Source of the DNA: Takakia lepidozioides
Taxonomy: Eukaryota; Streptophyta; Takakiopsida; Takakiales; Takakiaceae
Assembly (NCBI GenBank): GCA_030704615.1
Contig: CM060731.1
Location: 40,178,001-40,238,000, forward strand
Length of the DNA stretch: 60,000 bases
Direction: 5' to 3'
Below the pieces are notes generated by a model. That model did not search any database. It had not been told where the DNA came from and worked only from the letters and a program-made list of their open reading frames with translations. Below are positions 44,701-59,700 of the stretch, in pieces (position 1 is the first letter of the stretch; each line of letters starts with the position of its first letter). A program made the position numbers and the translations under genes.

Positions 44701-47700
44701 TTCCAGTCAGTGACATGGGGAGGACATCTTGGATGACCTCAAGGGTCTACCCACTCTCGGCACTAGACTGAAACTTAAACTCAGGGCAGGAAGCCTACCT
44801 TTGAAGAGCAAACAGAAGCAGAGAGGAAAGGGAGAGTGCAATTGCCCGTTGTGTGCGCAACCTGAAGACAGTATTCATTTTCTGATACACTGTCCGGGGT
44901 TCTCTCACCAAAGAGATGCTCTCTTCAAATCTATCAAGGGAATTGTGCCTGTACCTCTGTTTACCAACTTTGAAAGTCTCGAGGCTGAGCCAAAAGCCCA
45001 GGCCCTCCTGAGGCCTAGTTTTTGGGCAAATCACACACAGCAGATTGATGCTTGTGTGAAGGGATTTCTAGAGGATATCTGGAAAACCCGGATTAATTCT
45101 ATATATGAAGGTAAGTCTTACTACCAACGTCAGCCCCTGACAGAGGTAGGTTCTGTCCCTTTTGTTTCCGCTCAAACTGGGCGCGGGGTCAATGGCCACA
45201 AGGCTACGGCAAACAACGTCTTATGAGTACAATCTCTTCAGTTTGTACCTAGGCATGACAAGGAATACTGTGGTTCACAGTTGCTTGTTGTGAAGTTTGA
45301 CAAAGCTTAGCTATTGCTTTCAAGACTATTTCTCTGTCTTAGCCATGGGTCGTTCTGTGTGTTTAAATGTTCTACCGATAGAAACTTCTGTTGTGCCAAT
45401 TGTATTTTGAATGGCATCATCCTTTTCTGGTTCTTGGAAATGAATCCTTTGAGCTGGTTTTCTGGAGTGTGACAGTTTGAACTCATGCTGTTGCTGCAAC
45501 TTTGTGGTGAGGAGATGTTGTCTCTGTTTAGATAGCTGCTCAACAAGGTGGAAATGCCCCATATATGTACTCTCAAGTACTGACAAGCTACAGGGATTGA
45601 TGCAGCTTTCTGCACCGAATAACAGTTCCCCGGTGCTCATAGTCATACTACGGACACTGACACATCTTCTTATCACTCTTGGAGAGGTTTGACTTCTGCC
45701 CCTTCAGTTGATACCTACAAGAAGTGAGAATGGAAGTAGGTTGGAAGTTAGTGTTGAACAGCCTCCCACCTAGTTGCTTCAGGGATGGCTTATGGCAGGG
45801 GTAAGTTGTTGCCCTTCAACCATGCTTGAATAGATGGGAGTCAAGTTGACATACGTGTAGTGTAGCGTGAGGAGGACAGTAAACTCCATCAGAAGACTGA
45901 TAGAAACTGGAAGTGACATCCCAATTGCTGCTACTTGAATTAGTGTTGTGGCGGCAGGTCTCGTTGGCTTGTAGGGAGGCCCTTGACGACTCCTTGGTGG
46001 AGACTCTCTCCAACTCTTCCATGGCTGTAAGTGAGTCTTTTGGCACAGACAAAATTGTTAGCCAATTGGCCCTTTGTCAAGGTCAGGTGTGCTCTTGTTG
46101 TTGAAGTCTTGTCAATGTGCTCTTGCTTGCCGTTTGTGACTGTAAGGTGGTGCAGCATGCTGCTTTATACCTTCAACTGAATAGCAGATGTTCTCCGGCA
46201 TTTGAGATGGATGGGAGTCTTTGCATGTGAGCGGATACACTCGGGGTTGGATGAGCCTCAACATGGAATGTTGACTGGGGTAACAATGGATCCACCCTTG
46301 CAATTGCAGGTTCGAGTGGAAGCAGCATTAACGCTACGCTCTCTTGCTGAAGTGGACCCTACTTGTGCTAACAACCTCCTCTCTTGTGGCGTAACTACTC
46401 TACGAGCCTTGCAAGAGACGGTGGCTGTTGAGAAGGTAATTTCCATGCTTTATCCTGGTGTGCTCTGTGCATGGACTCAGAAGAAATGAACAGGTCTAGA
46501 TTGTGAGAGCTCTTGTCATCTACTGATGCAGTACAATGCTGTGTTGCTGGCTAGGATGTATTTTCTGGGGAACCTTTGATATGTGTGAGGGTATCAGATG
46601 TGTTTGGGTCAGGTAAGTTGTTTGCTTGAGAAAGGTACATGTGTGGTGGTCAGTTTATTGTGAAGATAGTAGCTGCACTGGAAGATGAGAACCTCCTGTA
46701 TGTTGCCATCTTCTTGTATAGGATACTTCAGTGCTGGTATGTTCCACAGCTTCAGGGAAGTTGGGAATGTCATTTGGTCCTATTCCTTCGATACTGGTAG
46801 GTGCCATTTTCTGCCCCAATGGGATGTGTGGCATTGGAATGTAGGGACAATCAGACGTGTCTATTGTCGGGAGCTGCTGCAGGGTGAACGGTTGAGGCTT
46901 GAGCTGGACTCGCTACATGGACAAGCAGCCATGCTAGCTGCCCTGCTCGCTGTCTGTCCTAAGCTTCCTCTTGGAGTTCCCTCCAGGTAGTCACTCCCTT
47001 CTCTGTTGCGCCAGTTGGTTGCTGCAGTATTTAGTTGCCAGATCCTCCCGCTGCAGCACATTACCTTGACTGTTGCTGTCCTCTTGTTACCTGTCCTTGA
47101 CCTCTAGACTGACTATGAACCCCTTCCTATTTCCCTTTTTTTCCTGCTTTATGTGTCTTCAGCTGTGTCAAAGTTTTCCACAAATGTGTGGATGGATGAA
47201 TCACTTGCAGGCTACCTTCAGCAGTTTTAGAAGTTGCAAAGAGAATGGTATTCCAACCTAGCCGCAACTATATGTCAGCAGCTGCCGAAAAGGAGGCAGG
47301 CTGGATGTTGATTGGAGCATTGGTATCATCGATGCCCAAGCAGGTGAGCTGTCTAGCCCACCTTATTCCTAGTTGGCAGTCTCTGTAGCTCATCACAATT
47401 GAATCAATTAGTTAGTCCAGTGCATAAGTCTTTTTGTTGATCCTTTGCATGTATGAGACATTTGGGTGTGATAGAGTAGTTATCAATCGACCAAAAACCA
47501 CTCGGAAGTAGAAAGATATGTAGAGGTCGTTGTTGTTGTCGTCTCCTCAATGCTGTCAGATTGAAATCCCAAGTTCCAGATGTTTTAAGATGAAGACATT
47601 TAACCCGTCTCATGTTTGCAGGAACTGGAGGAACAAGAGCTTGAAATAATTGCTCTTTGGACCATTGAGTTTGGTGGTAATTACAGGGAACATCTAAAAG

Positions 47701-50700
47701 AAGCAGAGAAGAACCTCTCTGCAACTCTGAGGTAATACTGCAACGCACTTTTACTTTTGTGTAGTGCTTGTTAGGTCAGACACTAAACTTATCTCTTCAG
47801 GACTGGTCAGCTGGAAGGGCCTTTATACATTGCATGGTGGAATCATTCGACAGGTTATTTCAGTTTTTTCCACTGGGACTTGAGAGGCATGATAGAGGAA
47901 AGCCAATGATTTAGTTGGGTGGTTTTGTTGGGAATGCAATCTTGCAGTGGTTGGTCTGCGGCAATGGAAGCATTGGCAGCTTTTGTACAGAACTATGTAG
48001 TCCCCAACACGTCATCTATTGATGAGGGAATCCTTTTGCAACCTATTCTCGGCTACCTTACCGGGTAATTTGTAATTTCAGTCCTGTTCTGCTTTACTTC
48101 TTATTCAAGAGAAAAAGGAGAATTCTGTCAATGGCAGGCCTTCAGTGTGTCCAATTGCAAGGGATTTATCTGTACCAGACGGGCTGCCTCAGCTAGCTCT
48201 GGGTATCCATGCATGCTTTGTATCTTTTACGTGAATAGCTATCTATCTCAGGTGTGTGGCTTAGGACTGAACGGAAGATGACTATGTGGTTTTTGTGCTA
48301 TGGAGTTATATGGCTAGGTGATGGAGCTTAGTAACCATGCTTACGAGTTTGACTTGGTGATTTGGTCCATGGCTGTTGGTTACCACTGAATGGTTATTAA
48401 GTTGATCGGTTTTCCTTAACAGCCTTGACTGGGCGTGTGTAGGGCATTGAAATACCTGGCCTCCTCAACGTTGCAACAATCACCACAGTCCCTGAAGCCT
48501 GCACTAGATTTGTTCACCATAAGAACGCTGAGAGCATTTCAAGCTCTTCCTGATCCTTTTGTATACAAAAATGACCATGTGGAGCTCCTTGCAATTTGTT
48601 CTCTACCTTTCAGGTTTGGTTGGTATCTTTCTATGTATATGAGATGGAGGAAGGGAAGAGACAGAGTGGGGAGAAAGAGAGGCAATAAAGTGCTTATGGG
48701 TGTGCATGACTTGTGGAGGGTTTATATGCACTTGTAGATGTATATGGTGCTTTGTAATACTTAAGAGCTGATTGGGCAGGTTGCTGCTTGTTAGGTTCCA
48801 ATTTCCGGAGATAAGCAGTTTTTTGATAAGCAGTTTTTGATAATAAAAGATACTGAGAGTACTGGTGCAAAATTCAGGGAGCCTGAAAAGTACGGAGCCA
48901 GCTCATGTTTAAGGGGGCTTCTGGATCATAGTGATGCATCACTTGGACCATGGGTACCGGGAAGGTATCCTACTCTCTTCATTTCTATGACTAATAATAT
49001 ATCTTCTTGTGTTCTGGGCCATTGGGCCTCCTGCTCACTTAATTTTCTTCCTTCCTTTCTTTCTGGCCAGTATGCTGTGCCTCTTTTAAAGAACTGGCTT
49101 AAGTATTTTGTCTACATTATAGCAATCTTGCACAAATTGGAGTTGGAGTTGACATTCTGACTTTTACAGGGACATTTTCGAGGATGAGTTGCGTGCCTTT
49201 GAGGGAGGTGCAGATGGCCTCCTTCCATGTGTTTGGGATGGTGAAGTCCCTTCTTTCTCACAAGTATGTGTTCTGCATAATTGTAGCAACTTCAGTTTTG
49301 TTTGGAACCTTCTGAGTGCATTCCAAATGTTGGAGGAAATGCTAGGTTTGGAGTCGTTACACAGGTTCTGAAGGTGTTTTAAAAGTCCGTGCACTTCAGA
49401 GTAGGTCCTGAAAGTTAGTTGCGATTGTGCTTGATCGTTCAGCAGGCAAAATTGCATGTCTTAATTTTCTGAACACCAAATTGAAAAAAAAAAGGATCTC
49501 TAGTGGTAGGCAAATGGTACGCAAAAAGGTAAGTAAATGTGCTGTAATTGAGTAGTTATGTACTGAAATTCCCTTATTGAGATTTGGCAGGCTCCAGCAC
49601 ATGTAGAATCTTAATTTATTTTGTAGAGCTACATTACAGTGTTTTGTCCTGATATGTACAGCCCCTTCTCATTTTCTCCAAAATTGAAGTCCTTTAGACC
49701 AAAGGTCAGCCTCAAAATTTGGTAGTGTTTAATATGATTATCTTGCTGAATCATTTTTCAAGCTTTTCGAGGATATTGTATTATGATGTCATCAGACATG
49801 TTCATTGGCCCAAGAAAAGGAAATTTTGATTGGACCACTAACAGGGATTGTGCATGTTTGTTTCATTTGGGGTTGGTGTATCAGCCTCTCTCATTGTCAA
49901 CTTTGCTTGTGGATGCTATGCTTCTTACCTTTGGGAACGTTTTTGCGTCTCAGGTATGCTATTTATTCACTGTCACTCTATGTTCCATGAACTTTTGTGC
50001 TTTATAGTCAGCTGATCTAGGAGACTGCATCAGACCCTGCTTAGGGTTAGTGAGCTGTTGCGGGATTCAAAAGATGTGGGCGTGGTTCTGATCCTTGAGC
50101 TGACACATGGAGAATCCACGTCAGTGGTTTCTGGACTCTGGCCATGCATTTTTCTTTGTTCTATTGTTGCCTGTTATTCCTCTGTGTATTACATCGGTCG
50201 CATCTTGTTTCTATCAAGTACTCCGTGATCGGAATTTTAGAACTTTTCTTGGAATGGGCTGGCAAAAGTTCTTCCTATTTGTCTGTTTTTACTGTTGATT
50301 TGGGGTCCTGCTATGGTCTCATCCTCCCAAAAAACCGCAGAGGGTGGGATTTCTTTGGCAGTCTGAAAGGAACAAGTTGCAGCTGCTGGAGCTCATGACG
50401 ACCAAAAGTACTGGGAAGAAGCAAGGGTGGCGTTTCGCATTTACAACCAATGTCTGTGTTGCCCTTCTGGGGGGTCTCAAGGTACATAGATTCAGCTGTT
50501 CTTTATTGGCAAAATAAGATTATGATATTATGACGCCTCCCGAAGAAATCGTAATATATGGTGTCTCTTGACCCCGAAGGGCTATTGCCTTCCAGCAGAA
50601 GCTGGACATCTTTGTGACACCAATCGGTGGATTGAACCCACTTGTGCCCACTACGGCTGGTCTACAACTTGGTTGGCAGTATGAAGCTTGCAAAACTCTA

Positions 50701-53700
50701 TTCTGAATTGGCATAATGTGTTTGTAATCAGTCTTGGCCACTAGATATTCTCTGCGGAGTGGGTGACTATGTTGCTGCTGTTCTATCGCAGACTATAGCT
50801 TATTGACTCTCCAGCTTTGCTTTGTAGGCATCAATAGGAATGCGCTCGCAGGGGGCAGAGGGTGAGGCACTGAAGCAGGTGCATGAAATTCTTCAGGTAT
50901 TCTGCTGTCACCTGACTATCACCTGACTATGCATCTGAGCAATGGGAGTTGGTGACTCTTTGTTGTGGTTTTTGTTGGTTGTGCTGGACGTGTAGATGCT
51001 TATCTGTGCATGTACAATTAGCTAGTGTTCTAAAGCCCTTTCAAAAGGTTGGAAGATGCACAACTACCTCAAAGAGCTAATTCTGCAAAATATTTCTATT
51101 TGGTCTCATCAAGCTTCGATGGTTTTTCTTTATGAGGGACAACACCTCAGATGGAAAACTTAAATGGAAAAACTCGACCATTGTTGTCTCTGGCTGGTGT
51201 GGTGTTTGACAACCTCCACTGCACTGGCAGGGTATCCTGGCTGAAGAAGGAACTGCATCTGCAGAGCGCCGTGCTGCAGCTGAAGGCTTGGGAGTCCTGG
51301 CACGATTAGGCAGTGATGTTTACGCAGCCCGTCTGGTACGTCAACTTCTGTCCTGTCCAGTTGAAAGGCCATACAGCATGCATACAGTTCTAAACTGCGC
51401 TCAGGCTTCTAAGGTCCCGCTTACCTTAGATGCACTCATTTTGGTCACAACTCTGTGTCAGTGAGAGCCACTGTTCCTCCTATTCATACATTGGCTTCAC
51501 ATGTTTCTCATATTGTAGAAGTTCTGATTCTTGCCTTTGAGTCAGCAAACCCTTTTGGAGACTAAGTTGTTTGTTGCTGTTGCTTATGGCTGCTGCAGAC
51601 ACGTTCACTTTTGACAAATGCAATTGGGGCTCAGAGTGCTACTCAGAGGGGGTCGCTTGCTCTAGCTCTTGGTTGCATTCACCGCAGGTATTAGCAGTTT
51701 CTTTGGATCTTTGCACAGGAATATGTATTGGGGAAGAGGGACATACATATATGAATGTTCCCTTGTGCCAATTGGTGGTAGATTGTGAAATGCTGAGCAA
51801 CTTTGTACGTTAGTTGTAGAACTTTAGGACATTGGTGGATGAGGTAAATGTTACTGGAAAATGGAATGCTAGAGCCATTTGGAGAAGACAGCTTCCTGAA
51901 GAATCTCTCCCAATTTTTAGTGCAATCAAGGGTGACACATTGCTGTAGTATCTTGCCTACCTCTTTGAAGGTGTGACACTCCTATAGGCTTGCAGGAAGC
52001 CAATGTATCAGTACTTTATCCATATACTGCCAAAGGGTCTTGCAAAGGTTGATAATAGTAAGTGCATGCCTGGTTGGTAAATTAGCGTTATAATAAAGTG
52101 AGCTGCAAGAAATTGTGGTGTCCCCAACTGAGAAGCAATAATTATCAGGTTAGACTAAGACAACAGAGTTCTTGCTTGGGTGGTTTTCTCAGTGTTGGAG
52201 GAATCGCACTGTCTGCGCTGGTGCCAGCAACAGTGCAGGCGCTATGTAGCCTAGCGAAGGATCCCACGGAGGCCCTTCACATCTGGTCCCTACATGGCTT
52301 GTGGCTTACAGCTGAAGCTGCAGGCCTGTCCTACGTTCCCCATGTCCAAGTGAGTTTGGTTGCATCATTAATCTTGCTGATTGCTATATCTGTACAGCGT
52401 AAGGGCTGTTACAGATATCCTTAGCCCTTGCAGTGAAAGGTGTCTGGTTGCTCTGGTTGTGTGGAATGGGTAATGTCAGAGTGAGAAGCTTGGGAAGTTG
52501 GTTTGGAGGCTGATGACGGGGAGAAGAAAACCATCTGGTTTTGAACTAAAAGTATGGCGGGGGTTTCAGGCAACTCTGTCACTAGTCATGGACCTTCTTC
52601 TTTCAGATGACTACGCAGCACCAGAGCTCGGACAAAGTATCGGGCGCCTTATCAATGCTATTGTGGCTGTGCTTGGACCTGAGCTTGCACCTGGGAGTTC
52701 CTTCTATTCTCGATGCAAGGTAGGGCTCCAACATCTTTATGGATAATTTCTATCTTCCAAATGAACTTCTTCACCCAGTACTTCACATTTTGAGGGTCCC
52801 CGCAGAATCCCTCTTTGATAAGAACCAGAATGGAAAGTGTTTCTTGCTTTTGTACACATCGGAAGTTCTAGTGTTTCGTTGGTTCCAGAGGCGACTTCAT
52901 GCTCTTCCAGTTGACCAATGATACTCAAAAGACCCTGTTTTGCATCTATCTGATGAACTGAAGGGGTTCTTGAACGCAGTCAGTGGTATCAGAGATAAGT
53001 ACGAAAGAGGAGCCTGCAGCCCTTCTAGAGTAAGCTCTCTTCTGTTCCTGCAAGTTTCTTGCAGTCATGCACTATATATTGGAAAGTAGATTTATGGTGA
53101 ACTTATTATTTATTTGGTCAGGTGTTTTTGAAACCTTTGGCATAGGTTGAGAGGAAATAAATGTCCCAGGTCAAATCACCAAGCATGGGTCTCTGTTCCA
53201 TATATCTGTTTTGAATGGCCCAAGCTTTGCTGCTGCTGCTGATGGGGTGGTCTTGACCATGTGTCAGGTGTGTAATGTTTACACAACAGTTGGCGCTCTT
53301 TGCTCCACAGGCAGTCTCTGTTCATTTGCATGTGCAAACACTTCGACCTACACTTTCATCAAGACAGGTAATTATATTTGTAAGTGGAGCTGGCTGTGGT
53401 AGTATTGGGTGCTCTCTTTCCGTGCAATGTTTGCTGTAACCTCAGCATTTTGTAAATACAGTAGGTTTGTATGCCCTGTATCTGCATCGTGCTTGTCGTG
53501 AAACTCTAGTTGAACTTCATATGGAATCAGTCAAAAGCTTTTAGCTTGGCTAACCCGAGAGTAGATTTTTCATCATCACATGTTGACAGCATCATTGATT
53601 TCCTGTTTGTTTGCTTGGTCATTGGATGCAGCCTTCTCTTAGGGAAGCTGCCGTTGCAACTTTACGCCATCTTTCAGAACGAGATCCAGTATGCATGCAA

Positions 53701-56700
53701 CTTCTATGCACCCCATTTTGTGAAAGCATTAGTTTGCATCAGCATGCGTTACAACAATAACCTTGGTGGACAGCTGGAGCATAGGCATGTACATAGTTTC
53801 TATATTAGGATGCCAGTTAGATGCTGGAGAAATCGACAATCAGACGCTTAATATGTGGGTGTACGTTTGTAAGTTATTGGGTAGACAGAATTGAGGCCTT
53901 CTTTAAAACATCAGTTGTGCCTTTATTCATGTCAGTACTCATTTCTAAGCACACCCAGTGAAATAAGTATATTTACAGCTACCAGACAAGAATCTGATGC
54001 TATTTATGATTATGCAGGTTTCTCTGGTTGTTGAACGTATAGAGGAAGATCTTTTCGCTATGCTCGACAATGAAACTGATGAAAGGTGCATCTCAAACTT
54101 GTAGAAAAAGTCTTCAGGAAACACTCCTTGAGCAAAAGTGAGACAAGCTGCAAAGAATCATTGGTTTACATACTCTTGTCACACACACTCTATGGCTTCT
54201 TGTGGATGCTAGGTTTTGTGTCCTCTATGTTGTTCTGCTCGTCCCATGGGCCCCTTGGACATTAGAAGTGGCTTGTTGACTCGTGGTCACCCCTGCTGCC
54301 ACTTACGGCTGTGAGTTCTGGGCACCTGTCCCATTCATGGCGGGGAATAAATTTGGAACTGCTGCAATTATCTTTCCTCCATGGAATGCTTGGAGCTACA
54401 TGGACTATACCATCACAAATTCTATGCGCAGAATTTGCTTGCATCCCACTTCAAACAGAGACCATCTTCTGGCTTACAATCTTTCTTACAAGGTTACAAG
54501 CCCTTCCACCCAAAGGTTTGACAGCCCGGGCCCTCACAACATCTATCAGGCTCAAAACAGCTGGTCTCAAGCACTCGTGGTATGCTCGGGTTTCCAACTT
54601 TTTTGAGCGCAGTGGACTCTCCGTTGCTTCCCTACTGCCACAAAACACGGAGGGGGTGGAAATTGCGTCCAAATAGGATGGTAATAGATACTTCAGAAGA
54701 GAACTGATGTGTGGACATGGGAACCAGCCACTCTAGCAACAAAACTGCACTTCTATTGGGAGACATTCTTGGTTCTCCGTGACAATAGGATCTTGCGGCC
54801 TAATACCTGTCTGCAGCTCTATCTCCCTCTTCTGAGGGCATTGGGGAGGTATAGGGTGGGCTCCCACAATCTACGGATAGAGACTAGTAGGTGGAAAAAT
54901 CTGCAACGTGATGACCGCATATGCCCCGCTTTGTGCTGGGAACTACAGAAATGAAATGAAATGAAATGGTGCTTTATAACGTCCGCGGAAAGCTCATAGA
55001 GCTTATGGGACAAAATGGAAAGAAAAACATGAGAGAAAACAGGAAACCAGAGTCAGAGAAAAGAACTATTGTTCGAGTGATTGTCCAAGGGTGAATGCCT
55101 CGTGCAGGTAGGCTGCCAAGCATTTCTGATTTCACAGTGAAAGACTTCAGTGAGAGATTGGGTTCCACTGAATAGACAATGGAATCTCCCACGGATCTCA
55201 TAGTATAGAGGGCAATAGAAGAAGTGTTCTTTCAGTTTCAATTTCCTGGTTGTGCCCTGTGCAAGCTGGACAGAGGCGGTCCTCCTGCTGCATGTTTTCC
55301 CATCTGCCAGTCTCTATCCGTAAAAGAGATCCTCAAGGACCTGGACCTGGATCCGCAAGTCTTGACCCTGCTGGATAAATCTGACTTAGAGGCTGTAGTG
55401 TCCTCAGCCATGTCTGTTGCCATGAGATTGTCTGATGAAAATGAAGTTAGGCAGAAAACTTCCCTGAACTTGTTTCCAGTCTGTGACATGGGGGAGGACA
55501 TCTTGGATGACCTCAAGGGTCTACCCACTCTCGGCACTAGACTGAAATTTAAACTCAGGGCAGGAAGCCTACCTTTGAAGAGCAAACAGAAGCAGAGAGG
55601 AAAGGGAGAGTGCAATTGCCCATTGTGTGGGCAATCTGAAGACAGTATTCATTTTCTGATACACTGTCCGGGGTTCTCTCACCAAAGAGACGCTCTCTTC
55701 AAATCTATTAAGGGAATTGTGCCTGTACCCCTGTTTACCAACTTTGAAAGTCTCGAGGCTGAGCCAAAAGCCCAGGCCCTCCTGAGGCCTAGTTTTTGGG
55801 CTAATCACACACAGCAGATTGATGCTTGTGTGAAGGGATTTCTAGAGGATATATGGAAAACCCGGATTAATTCTTTATATGGAGGTAAGTCTTACTACCA
55901 ATGTCAGCCCCTGACAGAGGTAGGTTCTGTCCCTTATGTTCCCGCTCAAACTGGGCGCGGGGTCAATGGCCACAAGGCTACGGCAAACAACGTCTTATGA
56001 GTACAATCTATCCGTAAAAAATAAAAAATGAAGAACACTTCTTTCAGGGCCCTTTATATGAGATTTATGGGAGATTCTGGGATTCTCATGGGGGTCTTCC
56101 TTTACGAAGATCAGAAACGCATGGAACCTTGCCTGCATGAAGTGTTGACTCCCAGACTATCCCTTGAGCTTTTGGGCTGCTTGTGGCCCATCTCGCGCTG
56201 TTGTTTATTTCTTCCTCTTGTCGCATACGCTCTTTGAGCTTCCCATTTCATTTCATTTCATTTCATCTTTTGTGTGTTTTTGGCCTGCTTATGGATGTCC
56301 CATAAGCTCTTTGAGCTTTCCGCGGACGTTATAAAGTACCATTTCATTTCATTTCTCTGTTTCTCTTTCAATCTATTTGTTTTGGAGAGGATATTTAAGA
56401 TTGTTTTATGATTAAATAATCTCATCATTAAGCTAAAAAGAGAGATATAATGAAATATGTAAAAACAATTATTCAATCTTATGTACACCAATGATTATGT
56501 CTTTTATGTGCTCAGTGATGAGGGTGACATAGGCGGTGGATGCATCTAAACCGATTCCAGAATGCTCAGATTGTTTTGCATCACACTGGTGCATGGTATC
56601 AAGGCTGCACTATCACGTTCTTGGTCGATGCATTTTTATTTCTATCCAAGCTAGTGAGAACGTTTCAGTTTGTTTTACAGCTTCATGTTCATTGTACTGG

Positions 56701-59700
56701 CAGGATCATAAGAAGTGTGCGGTTAACCCTCCAGCGGCTGTTGGAGGCAGCCTGTCCTTCCTTCTCTTCTCGATGGCTCCATTTATGTCGCAATGTGGTC
56801 AGTACTTTTTTGAGTTTTGAGACTGCACAGAATTCCCTGCAACCACATCCAGTGGGATTAGGAAAATACTGGCATCGACTCGCTTAGTTTGTTGAAATAT
56901 AGCTTTGGCCAAAGTGGTGACGAGTATTTGTGAAAGCTGAATGTGTGATGTGAACATAAGTTTCTTAATCTCCAGTTCGGATCGAGAAGTACGTTCTAAA
57001 GCAACAAATACAGAATGATCTCTGTGCTGCTTGGTCCCTAGTCATAGACTCTTTAGTACTTGGAATGTGTGACTTGTAGGTATTGGCAACATCAACAACA
57101 AAAACAGCAGGTGGTGGGTATCATGGGGTTGAATTGGGGACTGGAATCCCTACAGAAGCTGGCAATAATGAAGAGCATGCCATGGGCGAAGATGACGAAG
57201 GCATGATCATTGGCAGTGGCATTGGGGCTCCATCAGGAGAGGTTGAAACCAAAGGAAAGGAGGCAGACCATCTCCCTCGCTACAAGACTCGTTTGTTTGC
57301 AGCTGAGTATGTCACTATGTCCCTAGTTTTAGAGTTTTGAGAGTCGTTAAACATGCAGTTTGCATTTCTCAAACCTTCGAGAGTGGATGCGCTCTCTTGA
57401 ATGTACCTCTCATTACCTTTGCACTTCAGTACTATATCACACCCATGAACTGGGTCCATGGGCTCACCATTTCTTTTCAAGTCCTTTTGTGTCTACAAGT
57501 GCAAGCTGCAAGATTGTTCATGTCATGTGGGTGGCAGGTGTTTAAGCCGTCTACCAGTAGCCGTGGGTTCCAACCCAATGCACTTTGATCTTGTGCGTGC
57601 CAAAGAGGTGGAAGGTGGTGACTGGCTGGTACTTCATCTAGGAGAGTTAGTTGCTCTAGCATATCAGGTACGTTATTGCTGTGACTACTGCAAATCCCAC
57701 CATAGCCTTGAGTCCCTTAGCAGCACAATGCTCAATGAAAGCTTGCTATGACTGCACCAAATATCCACTAATCATTTTTTTCGGGTATGTATTCTATTTT
57801 GTCAATATGAGAAGTTGTGATAGTACCTGCATTGTGACTTTATATTTTTTTCTAGTTTACAATTTGGGATGAAACTGTGGATGGGAATGTGCAAGGACTT
57901 GTGAACGGTATATTCCTTTGTTGATGGGTATGACTGAAGCATTGCAGCTAACATCTCTTTTCTCTTTGCTTCTTGTTATCTACTTTTTGTCATCTACAGG
58001 TTGCCACTGGAAGTCTGGAAAGTTTGAGGCCCATGGGAGTAGAACTCTTGGACACAATTCTTGATAAGGTAGTTTTCAATTTGTTGATCACATACATTTG
58101 TTGATGAAGGGGCCTAGAACTCAGAGCACTGCACCAATGCACGAAGGGTGGCAGCCTCACTGACTCAGTTTCCGAGGAATTGCTGTTATGAAATCTTATG
58201 TGTAGCAGTAGGTTGGTATGTTTTGGCTTTTTGAAGCTTCATAATTTATTCATTGGGATTGCTTCCAGTTTGGCAAGACTGAGGACCCTGAGTATAACGG
58301 GCATCTTCTGCTTGAACAGTATCAGGTAGCCCCTTATCTCCAATTTTCTTTTACTGCTTCTTGCATAGCCCAGGTCACTGCATCATGGCTTTCATTCAGT
58401 GTCAGAGAGTCCAGTTTCTTCTTATGGATCATATGGATCTCCTTCTTTCAAGGATTGTTTATTTTTGACAGCCTGTTATACGGTGCTGATGTCAATGCAT
58501 GCATGTTATTCCCAGGCACAACTTATGTCTGCTGTCCGAACAGCACTTGAGCCGTCTGCAGGTCCTCTACTAATGGCAGCGGGATCAAGACTTGCTGCTA
58601 GGGTTGGTTCTTCCAGTCCTTCAGTATATGATTCAGGGTTTCTTTAGACCCATTTATTCCTTCACCGTTACAAGATAAAATCCACCAGATTATTCTTGTC
58701 ATTGTGCCCACTTCAAATACCACACTTCTTGTGATTGTTATTCAATTGCACTGTACAGCTGGTTTCCCATAGCAATGTCCAAGTGGTCTTCCAATGGTTC
58801 AATTATTTTTATCCAAAGCAATCTGTGATCTAACCAACTCAATGTGTTTGTGGTTAGTCTTGGCTAGATAGTATGAGTTACGTTCATGGGTAAGTTTTCC
58901 TGCTCTTCATTATGGGGCTGTTGATGACCTAACTGTCCAGGCATGCCTTAACGTTGATCTGGCCCTATGTGTAGCAGATTGTAACAAGTGGGGTCGCTGG
59001 TGGAGATCGTGGGGTGCTGCAGCGTGTGGTGACCCTTATTTCTCGACCTTTGGGTAGATGGGAGGATCTTCGTATTCCTGCATATGCCGAGTGGGTCGGC
59101 TGCAAGGTGACTTGTGGCACCTTTTGTTTTATATTATTGTTGTGGCTTACATTGTTTTCTGTACATCAACAACTCTTGCATTGTAACTGGTCAAGCATGC
59201 TGGGACACTGAATTGAGTGGGGTATGATGTGACAGGTGCAAGTTAGTCTCTTGGGAGCTCATGCAGCTGTGAAGACATATGCATTTGCATGCTCAAAAGA
59301 AGGTTCTCCCAATTCGTCAGATGGCCTGGTTTTACTTCCTCTTCTGGCTCCTCACTCAAGCTTGCTTGGCCCCTGCTGGATCGGTCTGCTAAGGGACTTC
59401 ACAGCAATCCGGACACAATGGGCCACCAAGATGCAGGTATATTGATTTTCTATTGATTCGCTTGATACATACCCTCTGACTGCTTGCAGTACATTCTGTT
59501 GCTGTGTTACTTGCACACAGCGATACCAGTGTGCAGCAATGTCTAATGTATAGAGCTGTGAGCACGTGTTGAACACTGTTTGTGAGTAAATAAACGTCCC
59601 TTCTGACTTCTGATCATAGCCTCATCCTGGAATGTACAGCCTCGCTATGAGCCATTCTTGGAGGGTGTTCAACTGGCAGCAATTGCGGCCGTGGTGCATC

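Larger units (their letters stand above)
54280..56357. mobile_element. Nested and inverted LINE cluster (family B) in SWEETIE intron 30
   Basis: Plus-strand LINE remnants at about 54,280-54,950 (TYGCEFWAP; then YRVGSHNLRIETSRWKNLQR and DDRICPALCWELQ, a LINE C-terminal region). A minus-strand LINE 3' end follows at 55,243-54,952 (EEHFFYCPLYYEIRGRF type, in shifted frames). A plus-strand copy of the same 3' end at about 56,025-56,357 is interrupted by a family A insertion. Both 3' ends carry the same motif, (GAAAT)n then GTnCTTTATAACGTCCGCGG and AAAGCTC, in opposite orientation. All frames are broken. Confidence 0.65.

Noticed and set aside
50010-50150. Open segment reading RRLHQTLLRVSELLRDSK between SWEETIE exons 20 and 21
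   Set aside because: It has no counterpart in the remembered family sequence, and exons 20 and 21 join in phase 0 directly.
57856-57906. Possible extra SWEETIE exon (TIWDETVDGNVQG)
   Set aside because: It has an acceptor, but its donor phase does not fit the next exon, and the flanking exons join in frame without it.
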